The notes: a model not told the origin generated them from the sequence alone. 64,000 nt of DNA from Runella aurantiaca (GCF_003339505.1 NZ_QPIW01000008.1:62001-126000); one strand, 5' to 3'. Shown: positions 36,599-46,321, numbered from the stretch's first letter. Program-made: numbers and translations.

Positions 36599-37309
36599 AT
36601 GATGAAAAACCAAGGGACTGTTTTTAACCCAAAAATGACGCTCGTGTTGTTTTTTGCCTTTTTTTCGAAGGTGTGCATCGCCCAAGTGACGTTGGCCTAT
36701 TGTACGCTCAACGGAGGCTGTAAGTTTTATCAGACGCCGTTGAGTTATAAGCAAGTAGATCTCATGATGAACTATCTCGGGGTCTTTGAAGAAAAAAAAG
36801 GAATCGTTGTGTTTTTTAAAAATAAATCGGGTGAAAATATATACTACGCTGATAATAAGCGCTCCGTGAGGGAGTTGGACACTTATTTTGGCGGGAAAGG
36901 AGAGCCAGTTGTTGCGAAAGACGCGGTCAGGTCTCCGTTTGGAGACGCAACCATTCAACCCAACGATGGGGATTGGAAGGTGAGTGCCAAGCCTCCTGTT
37001 GTGAAGAATTGCCCTGCAGGCCTAGACGAACAAGCGAGCAAGTTAAACCTTGTCAAAAGCGGAAAAAAGGTATTCAAAAGGCCTTTTCAAATGCAAGAAT
37101 TGCTTCCGCCGGGCTCGGTTGGACTAAATACGGAGCCAAATGCGTACCGTGGATTGATTCTTGTAGAAAACCAGCCGACTTTTAAAACCATTTATGAGGT
37201 TAAAGTCAAAAATCCGAACTTCATGGAAGCGGAATTAAATTATTCGATTGCTATCCCTAGCCAGCCTACATGTATTGTTAAAATAGACTTTACTTATACC
37301 CGGCAATAG
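36599..37309 (+). CDS. Hypothetical secreted protein
   Basis: 236 residues with a signal peptide (LVLFFAFFSKVCIAQ). The N-terminal half is a short alpha/beta region (CKFYQTPLSYKQVDLMMNYL), then a beta-rich C-terminus with VYEVKVKNPN-like strands. There are two cysteines near the mature N-terminus (YCTLNGGCKF). It starts 15 bases after the small lipoprotein, so it is part of the same unit. No family recognised. Confidence 0.7.
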   Translation: MMKNQGTVFNPKMTLVLFFAFFSKVCIAQVTLAYCTLNGGCKFYQTPLSYKQVDLMMNYLGVFEEKKGIVVFFKNKSGENIYYADNKRSVRELDTYFGGKGEPVVAKDAVRSPFGDATIQPNDGDWKVSAKPPVVKNCPAGLDEQASKLNLVKSGKKVFKRPFQMQELLPPGSVGLNTEPNAYRGLILVENQPTFKTIYEVKVKNPNFMEAELNYSIAIPSQPTCIVKIDFTYTRQ

Positions 37310-37364
37310 GTTGATATTGATAGGGTTGAAGAGGTAAAAATTGTTATTGTAAATCAAAAAAAAA

Positions 37365-38039
37365 ATGAGATTTTACTCAATTATCAGCTTATTGATGTTT
37401 TTTTCTGCCCATATACAAGCTCAAAACTGCTTGTTGACCCATCAAGACAAATACGACCAATTGCTGCCTTTGGCCACGATTCAAAAGCACTACAAAGGCG
37501 ATATGAGCAAAGCCAAAAAAGAATACAGGGTCAATAAAACCCCAAAATACCGCAACCACGACACCTATGCGTACAGCTGGTCCAGCGACCGCACCCGCAC
37601 CATGAAACTCATGGGAAAAGACATGACCGTGCCCGTCAGCAACCGCATCGGCCTGACGTGGGTGGGTGATGATATGTTTAAGATTGCAAAAAAGAAATCT
37701 GAACTCGAAAGTTTTCGCCATTTCTACCGCAATCTTACCCAAAAGGAACTCGACGAGGCATTTGGCCAAGCGGAAAAACAGGTGCAAAACAAAACCAACG
37801 CCACTAAAGAACAAAAAGCCGCCGGTATGGGCATAGCCAAAGACATGGCCGCCGCCACCAAGTTTGAAAACGTAGCGGGCGTGGGAGAGGCAGCCGTTTG
37901 GGAATTGGGCGACAATGAGTTGATTGTACTTTTCAAAGGTTACACGTTTCAAGTCATTGCAGATGTGAGCAAAGACAAAGACACCAACCTTGAACTAGCC
38001 AAAAAATTGGCCGCCGAAGTATTGGCAAAATGCAAGTGA
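37365..38039 (+). CDS. Hypothetical secreted protein
   Basis: 224 residues. Signal peptide ends near HIQAQ. The mature protein has a positively charged N-terminal half (YKGDMSKAKKEYR) and a Lys/Ala-rich helical middle (QNKTNATKEQKAAGMGIAKD), then a beta segment WELGDNELIVLFKGYTFQV and a helical end with LAKKLAAEVLAKC. Cys residues occur only at the two ends of the mature chain. No family recognised. It follows the previous gene by 55 bp. Confidence 0.72.
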   Translation: MRFYSIISLLMFFSAHIQAQNCLLTHQDKYDQLLPLATIQKHYKGDMSKAKKEYRVNKTPKYRNHDTYAYSWSSDRTRTMKLMGKDMTVPVSNRIGLTWVGDDMFKIAKKKSELESFRHFYRNLTQKELDEAFGQAEKQVQNKTNATKEQKAAGMGIAKDMAAATKFENVAGVGEAAVWELGDNELIVLFKGYTFQVIADVSKDKDTNLELAKKLAAEVLAKCK

Positions 38040-38073
38040 ATTTCCTTAAAACGTTATCCAAAACCCATACATA

Positions 38074-38553
38074 ATGAAAACGAATCCCAAATTTATTCTT
38101 TTGCTGTTGGCAATTGTATACTTGTTTAGTGCTTGTAAATCAGGCTCTTCAAGTGAAGATGAGCCGACGCCGTCAGGTACGAATTCTTTTACGGCGACCG
38201 TCGATGGTAAAAGTTGGAAAGCGACAAAAACGAGCGGAGGCGTGGCCGTGGTTGGGGGGCTGCTGACCATCGTTGGAAAAATAGACGATGCCACCGAAAT
38301 TTCCATTCAGATGATTGGGAAGGATATTCAAACGGGGGTAGATTATCAATTTGAGATTCCCGCAAACGAAACTAATAAAAATGCCAATTTGATTTATAAA
38401 CGGCAGAATAGCCCGCTGTTAGCCAAAAGTGGAAAAATACGTTTTACGACCTTTACGAATAAGAAAATTGAAGGACAATTTGAGGCCCAAGTAAGCGATT
38501 TTATTAATGCAACCGCAGAGATACAATCCGGGACGTTCACTATCAATTTGTAG
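38074..38553 (+). CDS. Hypothetical lipoprotein
   Basis: 159 residues with a lipoprotein signal (LLLAIVYLFSAC). The mature part resembles the DUF6252-type beta-sandwich of Bacteroidota lipoproteins: NSFTATVDGKSWKA near the start, and a C-terminal GQFEAQVS...GTFTINL strand pair. It starts 34 bp after the previous gene. The function is unknown. Confidence 0.75.
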   Translation: MKTNPKFILLLLAIVYLFSACKSGSSSEDEPTPSGTNSFTATVDGKSWKATKTSGGVAVVGGLLTIVGKIDDATEISIQMIGKDIQTGVDYQFEIPANETNKNANLIYKRQNSPLLAKSGKIRFTTFTNKKIEGQFEAQVSDFINATAEIQSGTFTINL

Positions 38554-38687
38554 TCTAAGTCTATGAAAAAGTGTTCATGTTGCTGATAATGATTACTTTT
38601 TTCCTGTTTAAAGTACGTATTTATCATGTTTTATACGTCCTATCTCTGTAAAACCTGTTAATTTTGGGGTTTTAAGGATCTTAAATC

Positions 38688-39104
38688 ATGAAAAAGGATA
38701 TTTCTTTTACGCCCGTAACGGGCATTTATGTGACCATTGCTCGCCGCATCAATGAGCTTGATCAGCCAGAGTGGAATGTGTACCTCATCAATCGGAATCC
38801 AACGCTGATAACCAACGTGTTTGTCACTTCTCGGGGCTATTCTGGAGATGATGTAAAAAAGAAAGAAGAGCAGCAGAAGACCTCCACCCTAAGGCATTAT
38901 TTTACCGAAATTGAAGCGGGTCAATCCGTGGTCGTTGAGCCGATTATGCCCGATGTATTTCACCTCAACAATGAGTACTGGGTGAGTTATTACGTTGATA
39001 ATCAGATTTTTGATAAAAAATTTATTTTCGTTCCTGAGAGCATTGTGGAAGAAAATTTAGTACCCATTGAAGAGTTAGGTTTAGACGGAGTATTGCACGA
39101 GTAA
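38688..39104 (+). CDS. Conserved hypothetical protein
   Basis: 138 residues with no signal peptide or membrane segment, so cytoplasmic. It is a compact beta-rich protein (ITNVFVTSRGYSGDD, then RHYFTEIEAGQSVVVEPIMP) ending in an acidic tail. I recognise it as a type of small protein that recurs in Bacteroidota but cannot name a family. It is separated from the secreted genes by 134 bp and followed by a terminator. Confidence 0.75.
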   Translation: MKKDISFTPVTGIYVTIARRINELDQPEWNVYLINRNPTLITNVFVTSRGYSGDDVKKKEEQQKTSTLRHYFTEIEAGQSVVVEPIMPDVFHLNNEYWVSYYVDNQIFDKKFIFVPESIVEENLVPIEELGLDGVLHE

Positions 39105-39116
39105 TAAAATATTTTC

Positions 39117-39146
39117 TGCCGCCCCGACATCCTGTCGGCGGCGGCA
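39117..39146. terminator. GC-rich bidirectional terminator
   Basis: TGCCGCCCCGACA pairs with TGTCGGCGGCGGCA across a 3-nt loop, with one bulge. It lies between the convergent hypothetical gene at 38688 and the histidine kinase at 39155. Confidence 0.6.
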
Positions 39147-39154
39147 TTGTCAAA

Positions 39155-40987
39155 CTAACCATTGCCCAACCAAGGCGCTGAGTCTTTCAATTTCAGATAA
39201 AACGTGCTCCCCGCACCGAGGGACGATTGAACGCTGATGGTTCCCCCCAATTCTTCAGCGATGCGTTTCACAATACTCAACCCTAAGCCGTTTGAGGTTT
39301 CTACGCCCGTTGGTTTTGTGCTTAATTCGTTATAACGTTCAAATAATCTGCTTTGGTCATGTTCAGAAATTCCAACCCCAAAATCTTTGACTTCAAAGAT
39401 CAGTTCTTGATGGTGCTGGTAGGTGCTGATGTAGACCTCAGAATCAGCGTGTGAGAATTTAATGGCATTTGATACGAGATTTTGTAAAGCTCTTTCTAGC
39501 AGATTTTTGTCCGATAAAATTGTCTCTTTTTCTTGTAAAGCTCTGATTTTTAGGGTAATGTTTTTTTGTTCTGCTTCGGCCTTAAATCGTTCGTGAAGGT
39601 TTTTTAGGAGGTCGGCGATGTCAACATCCTGAAGATTTAAAACGTCGATTTCCCCTTTGTCGATGGTTAGAATCTTTTGAATCGTGCTTAGACCAAACGT
39701 TGATATTTTCAGAATCATTTCTTTGACTTCGGTCAAATCTGTATTTTTAGAGTTTTCGTTGAGGGTGTTTGCCCACATCCTGATGGCAGTGAAAGGGCTG
39801 CTCAAATCGTGCGAAACGATGGCCATCAACTGATTTTTTTTGGTATTCAGCTCGTTAAGTTTTTGATTCTGAGCAATAATCAGTTTGTTTTTGCGGAGAT
39901 TTTTTAGGTAAGCAGTCAGTGATACTCCGGCTACAATCAATAAGGCGGCCAAGCCGATTCCGTACGCAGCTTGTTTATTTTTCTGGGCTTCCAATTGTGA
40001 ATTGAGTAGCTGATTTTGTCTTTCTCTTTCTTCGGCATTATGTTGTTCTTGCAGTTCAGCTATTTTTTCATTGGTCTGTTTATTAATCAGTTGGGCTTTC
40101 AGGTCGTTGCTTTTGCGGAGGTACTCATAGGCTTTTACAAATTGTTTTTGATTGGCATACGTACCTGAAATCTGCTCGATGGTTTGTTGTTCAAAAGTTT
40201 CTGATTTTAAGCTTTGGGCCAGTGCCAATGCCTCATTCAAATAAAAAATACATTCATCGTAGCGTTTCAGCCCGTCGAGGGAGCCAGCCTTATTCACCAA
40301 ATTGTACCACAAATCTGTTTTGTTTTCTTTCTTTTGGAGGTATCGTAGGTTTTGTTCGGTCAGCTTCAGAGCTTCGGTGTATTTTTGTTGATTGACCAGC
40401 AACGAACTCAGGTTGATTCTCAAATTTATCAGTCCTTTTTCGTCTTTGAGTTTTTCTTTGATGGTGAGCGATGCCTGATACGCCAAAATAGCACTGTCTT
40501 TTTTATCTTCTTTTCGGTAGATAATCCCTAAATTATTATAGAAAGAGCTCAGTTTTTTTTGGTCGAGCGCGCTTTTGTCAGCCAGAGTCGTAAAACTCAG
40601 TAGCAATGGTTTGGCTTTGTCCAATTGATTGGTAAGCATATAAATATAGACCAGATCAGACGTCGCCGACATTTGATCCGAAACGTTTTCATACACTTTT
40701 GTTTTTTTTAAAAATTCAAAATAGTACTTGATGGCTTCGCTAGGGTTGTTGTCATAATCATGGTACAAGCCTTTGAATCTTAGGGCATAAGCTTCGGCTC
40801 TTGGATAGTTAAGTGCCTTTGAGGCTTCCAGAAGTTGATTAGACCATACCAACATGGAGTCTTTTTTCTCAGCATCCGTGTAGGGCCAGCTCAGAATCCA
40901 CTCATCTACTCGCGACGTGGTCAATTGAGCCGAAGCCTCAAAATAAATTAGTCCTAAAAAAATGATAATGAGGTAGTTATATTTCAT
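39155..40987 (-). CDS. TPR-containing sensor histidine kinase
   Basis: 610 residues. A signal peptide is followed by a TPR region outside the membrane (about 25-310, repeats such as NNLGIIYRKEDKKDSAILAY), one membrane helix (YGIGLAALLIVAGVSLTAYL, about 342-360), a coiled coil, a HisKA domain (VSHDLSSPFTAIRMW) and an HATPase domain (NLVSNAIKFSH, FGVGIS, GLGLSIVKRIAEELGG). It shares 11 bases with the response-regulator gene upstream. It probably senses a protein or peptide signal in the periplasm. Confidence 0.93.
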   Translation of the reverse strand: MKYNYLIIIFLGLIYFEASAQLTTSRVDEWILSWPYTDAEKKDSMLVWSNQLLEASKALNYPRAEAYALRFKGLYHDYDNNPSEAIKYYFEFLKKTKVYENVSDQMSATSDLVYIYMLTNQLDKAKPLLLSFTTLADKSALDQKKLSSFYNNLGIIYRKEDKKDSAILAYQASLTIKEKLKDEKGLINLRINLSSLLVNQQKYTEALKLTEQNLRYLQKKENKTDLWYNLVNKAGSLDGLKRYDECIFYLNEALALAQSLKSETFEQQTIEQISGTYANQKQFVKAYEYLRKSNDLKAQLINKQTNEKIAELQEQHNAEERERQNQLLNSQLEAQKNKQAAYGIGLAALLIVAGVSLTAYLKNLRKNKLIIAQNQKLNELNTKKNQLMAIVSHDLSSPFTAIRMWANTLNENSKNTDLTEVKEMILKISTFGLSTIQKILTIDKGEIDVLNLQDVDIADLLKNLHERFKAEAEQKNITLKIRALQEKETILSDKNLLERALQNLVSNAIKFSHADSEVYISTYQHHQELIFEVKDFGVGISEHDQSRLFERYNELSTKPTGVETSNGLGLSIVKRIAEELGGTISVQSSLGAGSTFYLKLKDSAPWLGNG

Positions 40988-41639
40988 TCAATAGTCCGTT
41001 TTGAATTGCAAATTTTACCAAACCTACGGTATTATTGACGCCCAGTTTGACAAGGATGTTTCGGCGATGTGTATCGACGGTGCCGGTACTGAGAAACAGT
41101 TTTTCGCCGATTTCGGCGCTGCTGTATTCGTGGCATATCAAGGTTAAAATTTCAATTTCTCGTTTGCTCAATAGCTCAACTACCCGGACGGAAGGCTGCG
41201 TAACGGTGTTTTTTTCTTCGTCTTTTGGGAGACTTTCTTCCAAGAAATACGTGTCGCCCGCCGCCACGCATTTGATGGCCGTGAGCAATTGCGCCACCGA
41301 GGCATCTTTGAGTATATAACCACTGGCCCCTAATTTTTCAATACGGTGCATGATGCGGCTCCCACGCATCATGGTCAGATACAGTACGGGTACTTTTGGG
41401 TATATTTTTTTGATTTGAGCCAGTAGTTCTTCCGCAGTAATGTCGGGCACTTGGAGGTCGAGCAGCAGTACATCGGCTTGTAATTGTGGTAGCGTTTCTA
41501 TCAGCATTTTGCCCGTTGAAAACGAGGCTTCTAACCGCAGAATAGGCTGTTGACCGAGGAGCTTTTCTAAGCCTTTCAGAAATATCTCGTGGTCGTCGAG
41601 CAATACAACGCGGATAGGTTGTGCCTGAATGTCCATCAA
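40977..41639 (-). CDS. LuxR/NarL family response regulator
   Basis: 220 residues. Receiver domain with Asp61 in VLLLDLQVPD and the conserved KDAS lysine; C-terminal LuxR HTH (LSKREIEILTLICHEYSSAE, then VDTHRRNILVKLGV). The gene precedes its histidine kinase and overlaps it. The second Met (41636) is an equal start. The divergent genes at 41931-45142, all exported, are the nearest possible targets. Confidence 0.93.
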   Translation of the reverse strand: MMDIQAQPIRVVLLDDHEIFLKGLEKLLGQQPILRLEASFSTGKMLIETLPQLQADVLLLDLQVPDITAEELLAQIKKIYPKVPVLYLTMMRGSRIMHRIEKLGASGYILKDASVAQLLTAIKCVAAGDTYFLEESLPKDEEKNTVTQPSVRVVELLSKREIEILTLICHEYSSAEIGEKLFLSTGTVDTHRRNILVKLGVNNTVGLVKFAIQNGLLNEI

Positions 41640-41930
41640 GTTTTCTTGTTTAAATGCGATTTTAGGCTAAACATAGGCAAAAAATACTCATTTACAGTAT
41701 GTTTTAGCAAAAAAAAGCAGCGGAACTTTGCCTCCATAAAACCCTTGGTCTATAACCTCTCAAAACCCTAAAAAAGGCATTTTTAAGGTGTCATGATTGC
41801 TTTAGTGATGGCCAGGCTACCCAATGCCCGCTGATTTGACTGTATAAAAACAAGTGTAGGCAAGGCGTTAGAGCACTTTAGGGCCCAGCCATCAAAATAA
41901 AAATATTAGTAAACCTAAAATAAGCAATCT

Positions 41931-42809
41931 ATGAAAACAATAGCTCAATTTTGGTTGATTCCCTTGGTATTTGGAATGATGCACATTGCAAATGCCCAAT
42001 CCATCACCCTCGACCCAACCAGTACGAGCACGGTGAAATCTACGAGAAATAGCAACTATTTTGATATTGACAAAACGGGTAGTAATAGCCTGTCGGGTTT
42101 GCGGTTTTCTCAAAATCAAATGCAGCAAGGTGGACTGTTTTTTAGCGATGATTATAACGTGTTCAATCTTTCAAACAATAGCAACATAGCAGGGATTATT
42201 TGGAACCGAACAAGCAGTAGGGCGGGTATTGGTACTTTTAGCCCAGATGGAAAACTTCACGTCTTAACCAACAGCACCGCTGAAATACCGCACCTCACAC
42301 TGCAAGAGAATAGCAATACCGACGGGGCAAGAATACAATTTGCCAATTTTGGTCTTACTGCCCGCTGGACTTTGTACGGCTCTAATGCCAACACGCCTAC
42401 TTTCAACATCTTTCATTCTGATTTTGGTAACGTGGCAGAATTTAAAAATAATGGCAATACCGAACTCAATGGATTCACAAAATTGGGTATTGAGGCCCCA
42501 AAAATCAAGATGAAAAAGTTTACGGGTACGACCCCCGACGCCAACACGCACACAATTGCTTTGGACGGCATAGACTTCAGCAAAATCCTTTCGTATGAAG
42601 TACTGGTAGAAGCCGACGATTTGGCAGGAACTATCCCACTTAAATTTAAGTACAAACCCAGCAATGACCACCCCGCAGGCTACAATTATCGAGCGGTTTT
42701 AAGATTGACTAACCTTGGCACTAATCCAACGCCTTTTATCTTTTTCTCAGATTTAGGGGGGCAAATTAAGCAAAAGCCGTTTAGCATCTTGGTTACTTTT
42801 GAAGAATAA
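41931..42809 (+). CDS. Hypothetical exported protein
   Basis: 292 residues with a signal peptide (WLIPLVFGMMHIANA). The first 150 residues contain the AGIGTFSPDGKLHV motif common in Bacteroidota tail-fibre-like surface proteins (usually GIGTTxPxxKLHV). The C-terminal third (DFSKILSYEVLVEAD) is a beta domain of no known type. It starts a run of three exported genes ending with a tail-fibre-domain protein, so it is probably a surface component of the same structure. Confidence 0.75.
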   Translation: MKTIAQFWLIPLVFGMMHIANAQSITLDPTSTSTVKSTRNSNYFDIDKTGSNSLSGLRFSQNQMQQGGLFFSDDYNVFNLSNNSNIAGIIWNRTSSRAGIGTFSPDGKLHVLTNSTAEIPHLTLQENSNTDGARIQFANFGLTARWTLYGSNANTPTFNIFHSDFGNVAEFKNNGNTELNGFTKLGIEAPKIKMKKFTGTTPDANTHTIALDGIDFSKILSYEVLVEADDLAGTIPLKFKYKPSNDHPAGYNYRAVLRLTNLGTNPTPFIFFSDLGGQIKQKPFSILVTFEE

Positions 42810-42836
42810 TCATTTACTTTTTAACATCTTATAAAC

Positions 42837-43289
42837 ATGATAAATCGCACAAACAATTGCCGAATCCAACTATTGATGTTTGCTATCCTCGCGTTGCTGT
42901 CGGTGGCTTGTCAAAAAAATGAACCTGAGCCACCTTTAGCAGATCAGATACTGGGGAGTTATACCGTAACTTCGTATAAGTCAGGAAATGCATCTGTTAA
43001 TTTACCTGCTACCACTACCACAGGTATCACGGTTACGGCCAAAATAACCAGCACCAAAGTGAGTGATGATGTGGCTTCCTTTACGTTTATTTTTACCCAA
43101 ACCAAATCGGGCATAGCGTCGAGCTCAAATAGCAAACTCAATGATGTTTCTTTAAAAAAAGGCAGCAACGGAGCCATTGAAGGGAGTATTGGCATGGATG
43201 GTATTTCTTGGCAAAACAACCAACTGACGCTCACCTTTGGCGATGCTGACCCTGCCGAGGTACTGACCATTTACGGAAAGAAAGACTAA
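42837..43289 (+). CDS. Hypothetical lipoprotein
   Basis: 150 residues. Lipoprotein signal (LMFAILALLSVAC), then a Ser/Thr-rich beta domain (GSYTVTSYKSGNASVNLPAT). It is 28 bp after the previous gene and 63 bp before the tail-fibre protein. It resembles lipocalin-like/DUF5004-type lipoproteins in general shape, but no family is certain. Confidence 0.75.
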   Translation: MINRTNNCRIQLLMFAILALLSVACQKNEPEPPLADQILGSYTVTSYKSGNASVNLPATTTTGITVTAKITSTKVSDDVASFTFIFTQTKSGIASSSNSKLNDVSLKKGSNGAIEGSIGMDGISWQNNQLTLTFGDADPAEVLTIYGKKD

Positions 43290-43351
43290 ACTTGGGTGGT
43301 AGAATACTTTTTGTTGGTAACCAAAAATCACTTTTTTAATTGATTAAAGGC

Positions 43352-45142
43352 ATGAAAACACTATACAAAATTCTGCTATTGAGCGTATTGTCGGTGAGCT
43401 CCTTTGCCCAATCGGTCATTCAAAACAATACCACAAGCATCTCAATCACTCCTGATGGGGTACGCACCAACCACCCGCCCAGCAATGACCCCACCAACAC
43501 AGCATTGGGGTTAGATGCGCTCAAGCTAAACGTGAGCAAGTCAAACAATACGGCGTTTGGCGCGAATACGCTGAAAAACAATTCGGTAGGGTCTGATCAA
43601 TCTTTTTATAGTGTTGGCAATTCGGCTTTCGGAACTGACGCTTTAATGAATAATACTACCGGATTTCAGAATTCCGCATTTGGCAGTTTTACTATGAGAA
43701 ATAATATTTCAGGAGGGTATAATTCTGCTTTTGGCACCGGTAGTTTGTTCGCTAATACCGGTGGATCTAATAATACAGCCATGGGTTGGGAAGCATTGAG
43801 TGGCAACAGTAATGGTTCTGCAAATACAGCTATTGGTTTTGCCGCTTTAAATTCTAATTCTACAGGCCAATCTAATGTAGCCGTAGGAAACGAAGCCATG
43901 AGAAACCATTTTTTGGGAAATGATAACGTAGCTATTGGCGATAAAGCCCTGTACCACAACAGAGCAGGTTCAAGATCTACGGCGGTGGGTTCGGGAGCAC
44001 TTTACTTTGCCCACAATAACGTTCTGCCGGCTGATAATGACAATGTGGCCGTGGGATACAGAGCCATGTATGGCAGCAATGCTCCCGTCAATAATACGGG
44101 TAAATTCAACACGGCGATTGGCGACTTAACTTTAGAAGATTTTACATCTGGGTCGAACAATGCTGCATTGGGATACAATGCCCTGACCAATACTACGGCA
44201 GGCAATTTTAATTCGGCCCTCGGCAACAATACCTTATTGAATAACGTCGCCAACAGTCGCAGCACAGCCGTAGGCTATGGAGCTATGGAACGGGCTGACA
44301 ACCGTAGCACGGGCCGCGATACCTACAATACCGCCGTGGGCGTGTTTGCACTGCGCGGAAGCGGCACCACTGCCAACAACACGGGTATCAACAACACCGC
44401 CGTAGGGGATTTGGCCTTATCTGACAATACGAGTGGCTCTGGCAATGTGGTCGTAGGGAAAGATGCATTGAAAAATAATACAGGAGGAAGTAATAATACC
44501 ATCATCGGCTTCGAAGCGGGGTTGACCAATACATCGGGCAATAACAATATATACATTGGCTACCGGGCAAATTCTACCAATAGTAGTAATAAGCTTGTCA
44601 TCGAAAACTCTAATTCTGATCAACCCCTCATAATAGGAGATTTTACCAATGATAAATTAGGTATCAATCGTACTTATTCGGACTTGATCGGTCGAGGGGA
44701 AGTCTTTCAGGTAACCGGCGAAGCCTTCAAAACGTTGGGAACGGGCAACTGGATTATCCCTTCCGACAGACGACTTAAAGAGAATATTAGTTATCTTGAC
44801 AGTCAGGAAATATTGGATAAAGTGTTGAAAATGAAAGGTGTTACTTTTTATTGGAAAGATAAAAGCAAAGGACAAGAAGAGGTGTACGGTTTTATTGCGC
44901 AAGAACTTCAAACGGTCTTTCCGAGCAATGTAAAAACCGACAACGCTGGTTATTTGTCGGCGTCGTACGGTAGTTATGACCCTATGTTGGTAGAATCTAT
45001 TAAAGCTCTAAAACAACTCATTGATGTGCAAAAAGAACTAGCAGAACAGCAAAGCCAACAGATACGGCGATTGGAGCAGGAGCTTAGTTCTCTCAAAAAA
45101 AACATAGAAATAGTCACTGCTGACGAAAAAAGTCGAAAATAA
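43352..45142 (+). CDS. Tail fiber domain-containing surface protein (peptidase S74 end)
   Basis: 596 residues from the ATG at 43352, with a signal peptide ending SSFAQ. Residues about 45-430 are some fifteen repeats built on NTAxGxxALxxN (for example NSAFGSFTMRNN, NTAIGFAALNSN), the beta-roll pattern of trimeric adhesins. The C-terminal S74-type intramolecular chaperone domain (about 470-560) starts SDRRLKENI and contains YGFIAQELQTVFP, followed by a trimeric coiled coil (QQSQQIRRLEQELSSLKKN). Phage and bacterial fibre proteins use this domain to trimerise and may cleave it off. It is probably a trimeric surface fibre. Confidence 0.88.
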   Translation: MKTLYKILLLSVLSVSSFAQSVIQNNTTSISITPDGVRTNHPPSNDPTNTALGLDALKLNVSKSNNTAFGANTLKNNSVGSDQSFYSVGNSAFGTDALMNNTTGFQNSAFGSFTMRNNISGGYNSAFGTGSLFANTGGSNNTAMGWEALSGNSNGSANTAIGFAALNSNSTGQSNVAVGNEAMRNHFLGNDNVAIGDKALYHNRAGSRSTAVGSGALYFAHNNVLPADNDNVAVGYRAMYGSNAPVNNTGKFNTAIGDLTLEDFTSGSNNAALGYNALTNTTAGNFNSALGNNTLLNNVANSRSTAVGYGAMERADNRSTGRDTYNTAVGVFALRGSGTTANNTGINNTAVGDLALSDNTSGSGNVVVGKDALKNNTGGSNNTIIGFEAGLTNTSGNNNIYIGYRANSTNSSNKLVIENSNSDQPLIIGDFTNDKLGINRTYSDLIGRGEVFQVTGEAFKTLGTGNWIIPSDRRLKENISYLDSQEILDKVLKMKGVTFYWKDKSKGQEEVYGFIAQELQTVFPSNVKTDNAGYLSASYGSYDPMLVESIKALKQLIDVQKELAEQQSQQIRRLEQELSSLKKNIEIVTADEKSRK

Positions 45143-45172
45143 TCAGCTTGAAACGGTTGTGCCTAGCATGGC

Positions 45173-46321
45173 CTAATTTCGCGCAATTTTATCAAATTCT
45201 TTCGACAAATTGGTGGCTACTATCTCTATATCGTATAAAGTTTCCACCATTTTTCGGGCATTTTGGCAAAGCGTATCTGCGTATTGGGGCTGTTGCAGCA
45301 ATTTTATTAACCCTTCATAAACGCCCTCAACGGTCAGCGGCACTTCGTGGGCGGCTTGGTACTGCGCCACGGTGCCGTCAAAACCAATCCGGTCAGAAAC
45401 TAAGGCCGGAACCCCCGCCGTCATGGCTTCCAAAGCGGCAATCGAAAAGCCCTCAGAATAAGAGGGAAGCGCAAAAATGGTGGCATCGGCCAAAGCCGCT
45501 TTTTTAGTTTCGCCCGTCAGCATTCCCACCATGACCATTTTGTTTTGTAGTTGGTTTTCTTGAATAAACCGCTCGGTTTCGGCTTGGTAGCCATCGTCTG
45601 GACCAGCTAAAATGAGCAAGGTGTCGTCGTAGTTTTGGGTGTATTTTTGAAAGGCAGGGAGCAATAAATCCAGGCCTTTTTTGATGTTGAGCCGCCCCAT
45701 AAACAATACAAGCTTCTTGTCGGCTGGAAGGTTGTATTTTGTTCGAAATGTGCCTTTCGGGGGTAAATTAGCCAGCTCTGCCAACTGCATCCCGTTGGGA
45801 ATGATGGCCACGTTGGGGTGTTGAAATCCCAAATATTGTTTTAGGTCGTTGAGTTCGTCGTGGTTGTTGATTTGAATGAGGTTGGCCCTTTTCAGAAAGC
45901 GTTTTTGGAAGAGGAAGGAGAAAATTTTCTTTTTCCAAAAACCATGATTGAGTGCCCATTTGTCGAGCAAACCGTGAATCGTAATGGCTTTAGGGGTATT
46001 GTTTTTAAACAGAAAAGGCGCCACACTCCCAAAATGCCAAATTCCGTGGCAATGCACCACGTCGTACTCATGAATGTGGGTTTTGAGAAAATCCCATAGC
46101 TCTAATGAAAATTCAGGAAAAAAACGACTGATGGGCTGCGTGCGCTTACACACAATAACCCGAGCGCCTTCGGGAGCAGGGTAAATTTTGTCGCCAGGTG
46201 AGGCGGGACTCAGAATATCTACTTGGTGTCCTTGCTTCAAAACGACGGAGGTATGGTCATAAATAATGCGGGCCGGACCGCCGATTGCCCACGTGTAAGC
46301 GCAAATATTTAAAATTCTCAT
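45173..46321 (-). CDS. Glycosyltransferase, GT4 family
   Basis: 382 residues from the ATG at 46321 (MRILNICAYTWAIGGPARI); earlier ATGs lie in promoter DNA. Two Rossmann-like halves are visible: the N-terminal acceptor half (GGPARIIYDHTSVVLKQGH; VHCHGIWHFGS) and a C-terminal GT-B donor half with LVLFMGRLNIKKGLDLLLPA and the E-x7-E pair in SEGFSIAALEAM. It transfers a sugar from an NDP-sugar in polysaccharide or glycan synthesis at the membrane's inner face. No other glycan gene is close. Confidence 0.93.
   Translation of the reverse strand: MRILNICAYTWAIGGPARIIYDHTSVVLKQGHQVDILSPASPGDKIYPAPEGARVIVCKRTQPISRFFPEFSLELWDFLKTHIHEYDVVHCHGIWHFGSVAPFLFKNNTPKAITIHGLLDKWALNHGFWKKKIFSFLFQKRFLKRANLIQINNHDELNDLKQYLGFQHPNVAIIPNGMQLAELANLPPKGTFRTKYNLPADKKLVLFMGRLNIKKGLDLLLPAFQKYTQNYDDTLLILAGPDDGYQAETERFIQENQLQNKMVMVGMLTGETKKAALADATIFALPSYSEGFSIAALEAMTAGVPALVSDRIGFDGTVAQYQAAHEVPLTVEGVYEGLIKLLQQPQYADTLCQNARKMVETLYDIEIVATNLSKEFDKIARN

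Noticed and set aside
43490-44640. Possible CRISPR array or DNA repeat array
   Set aside because: The repeat is in protein sequence (NTAxGxxAL units inside one frame) with irregular DNA spacing and no constant direct repeat.
45148-45507. Plus-strand frame after the fibre gene
   Set aside because: It lies antisense to the conserved C-terminus of the glycosyltransferase and has low-complexity Arg/Pro content typical of shadow frames.
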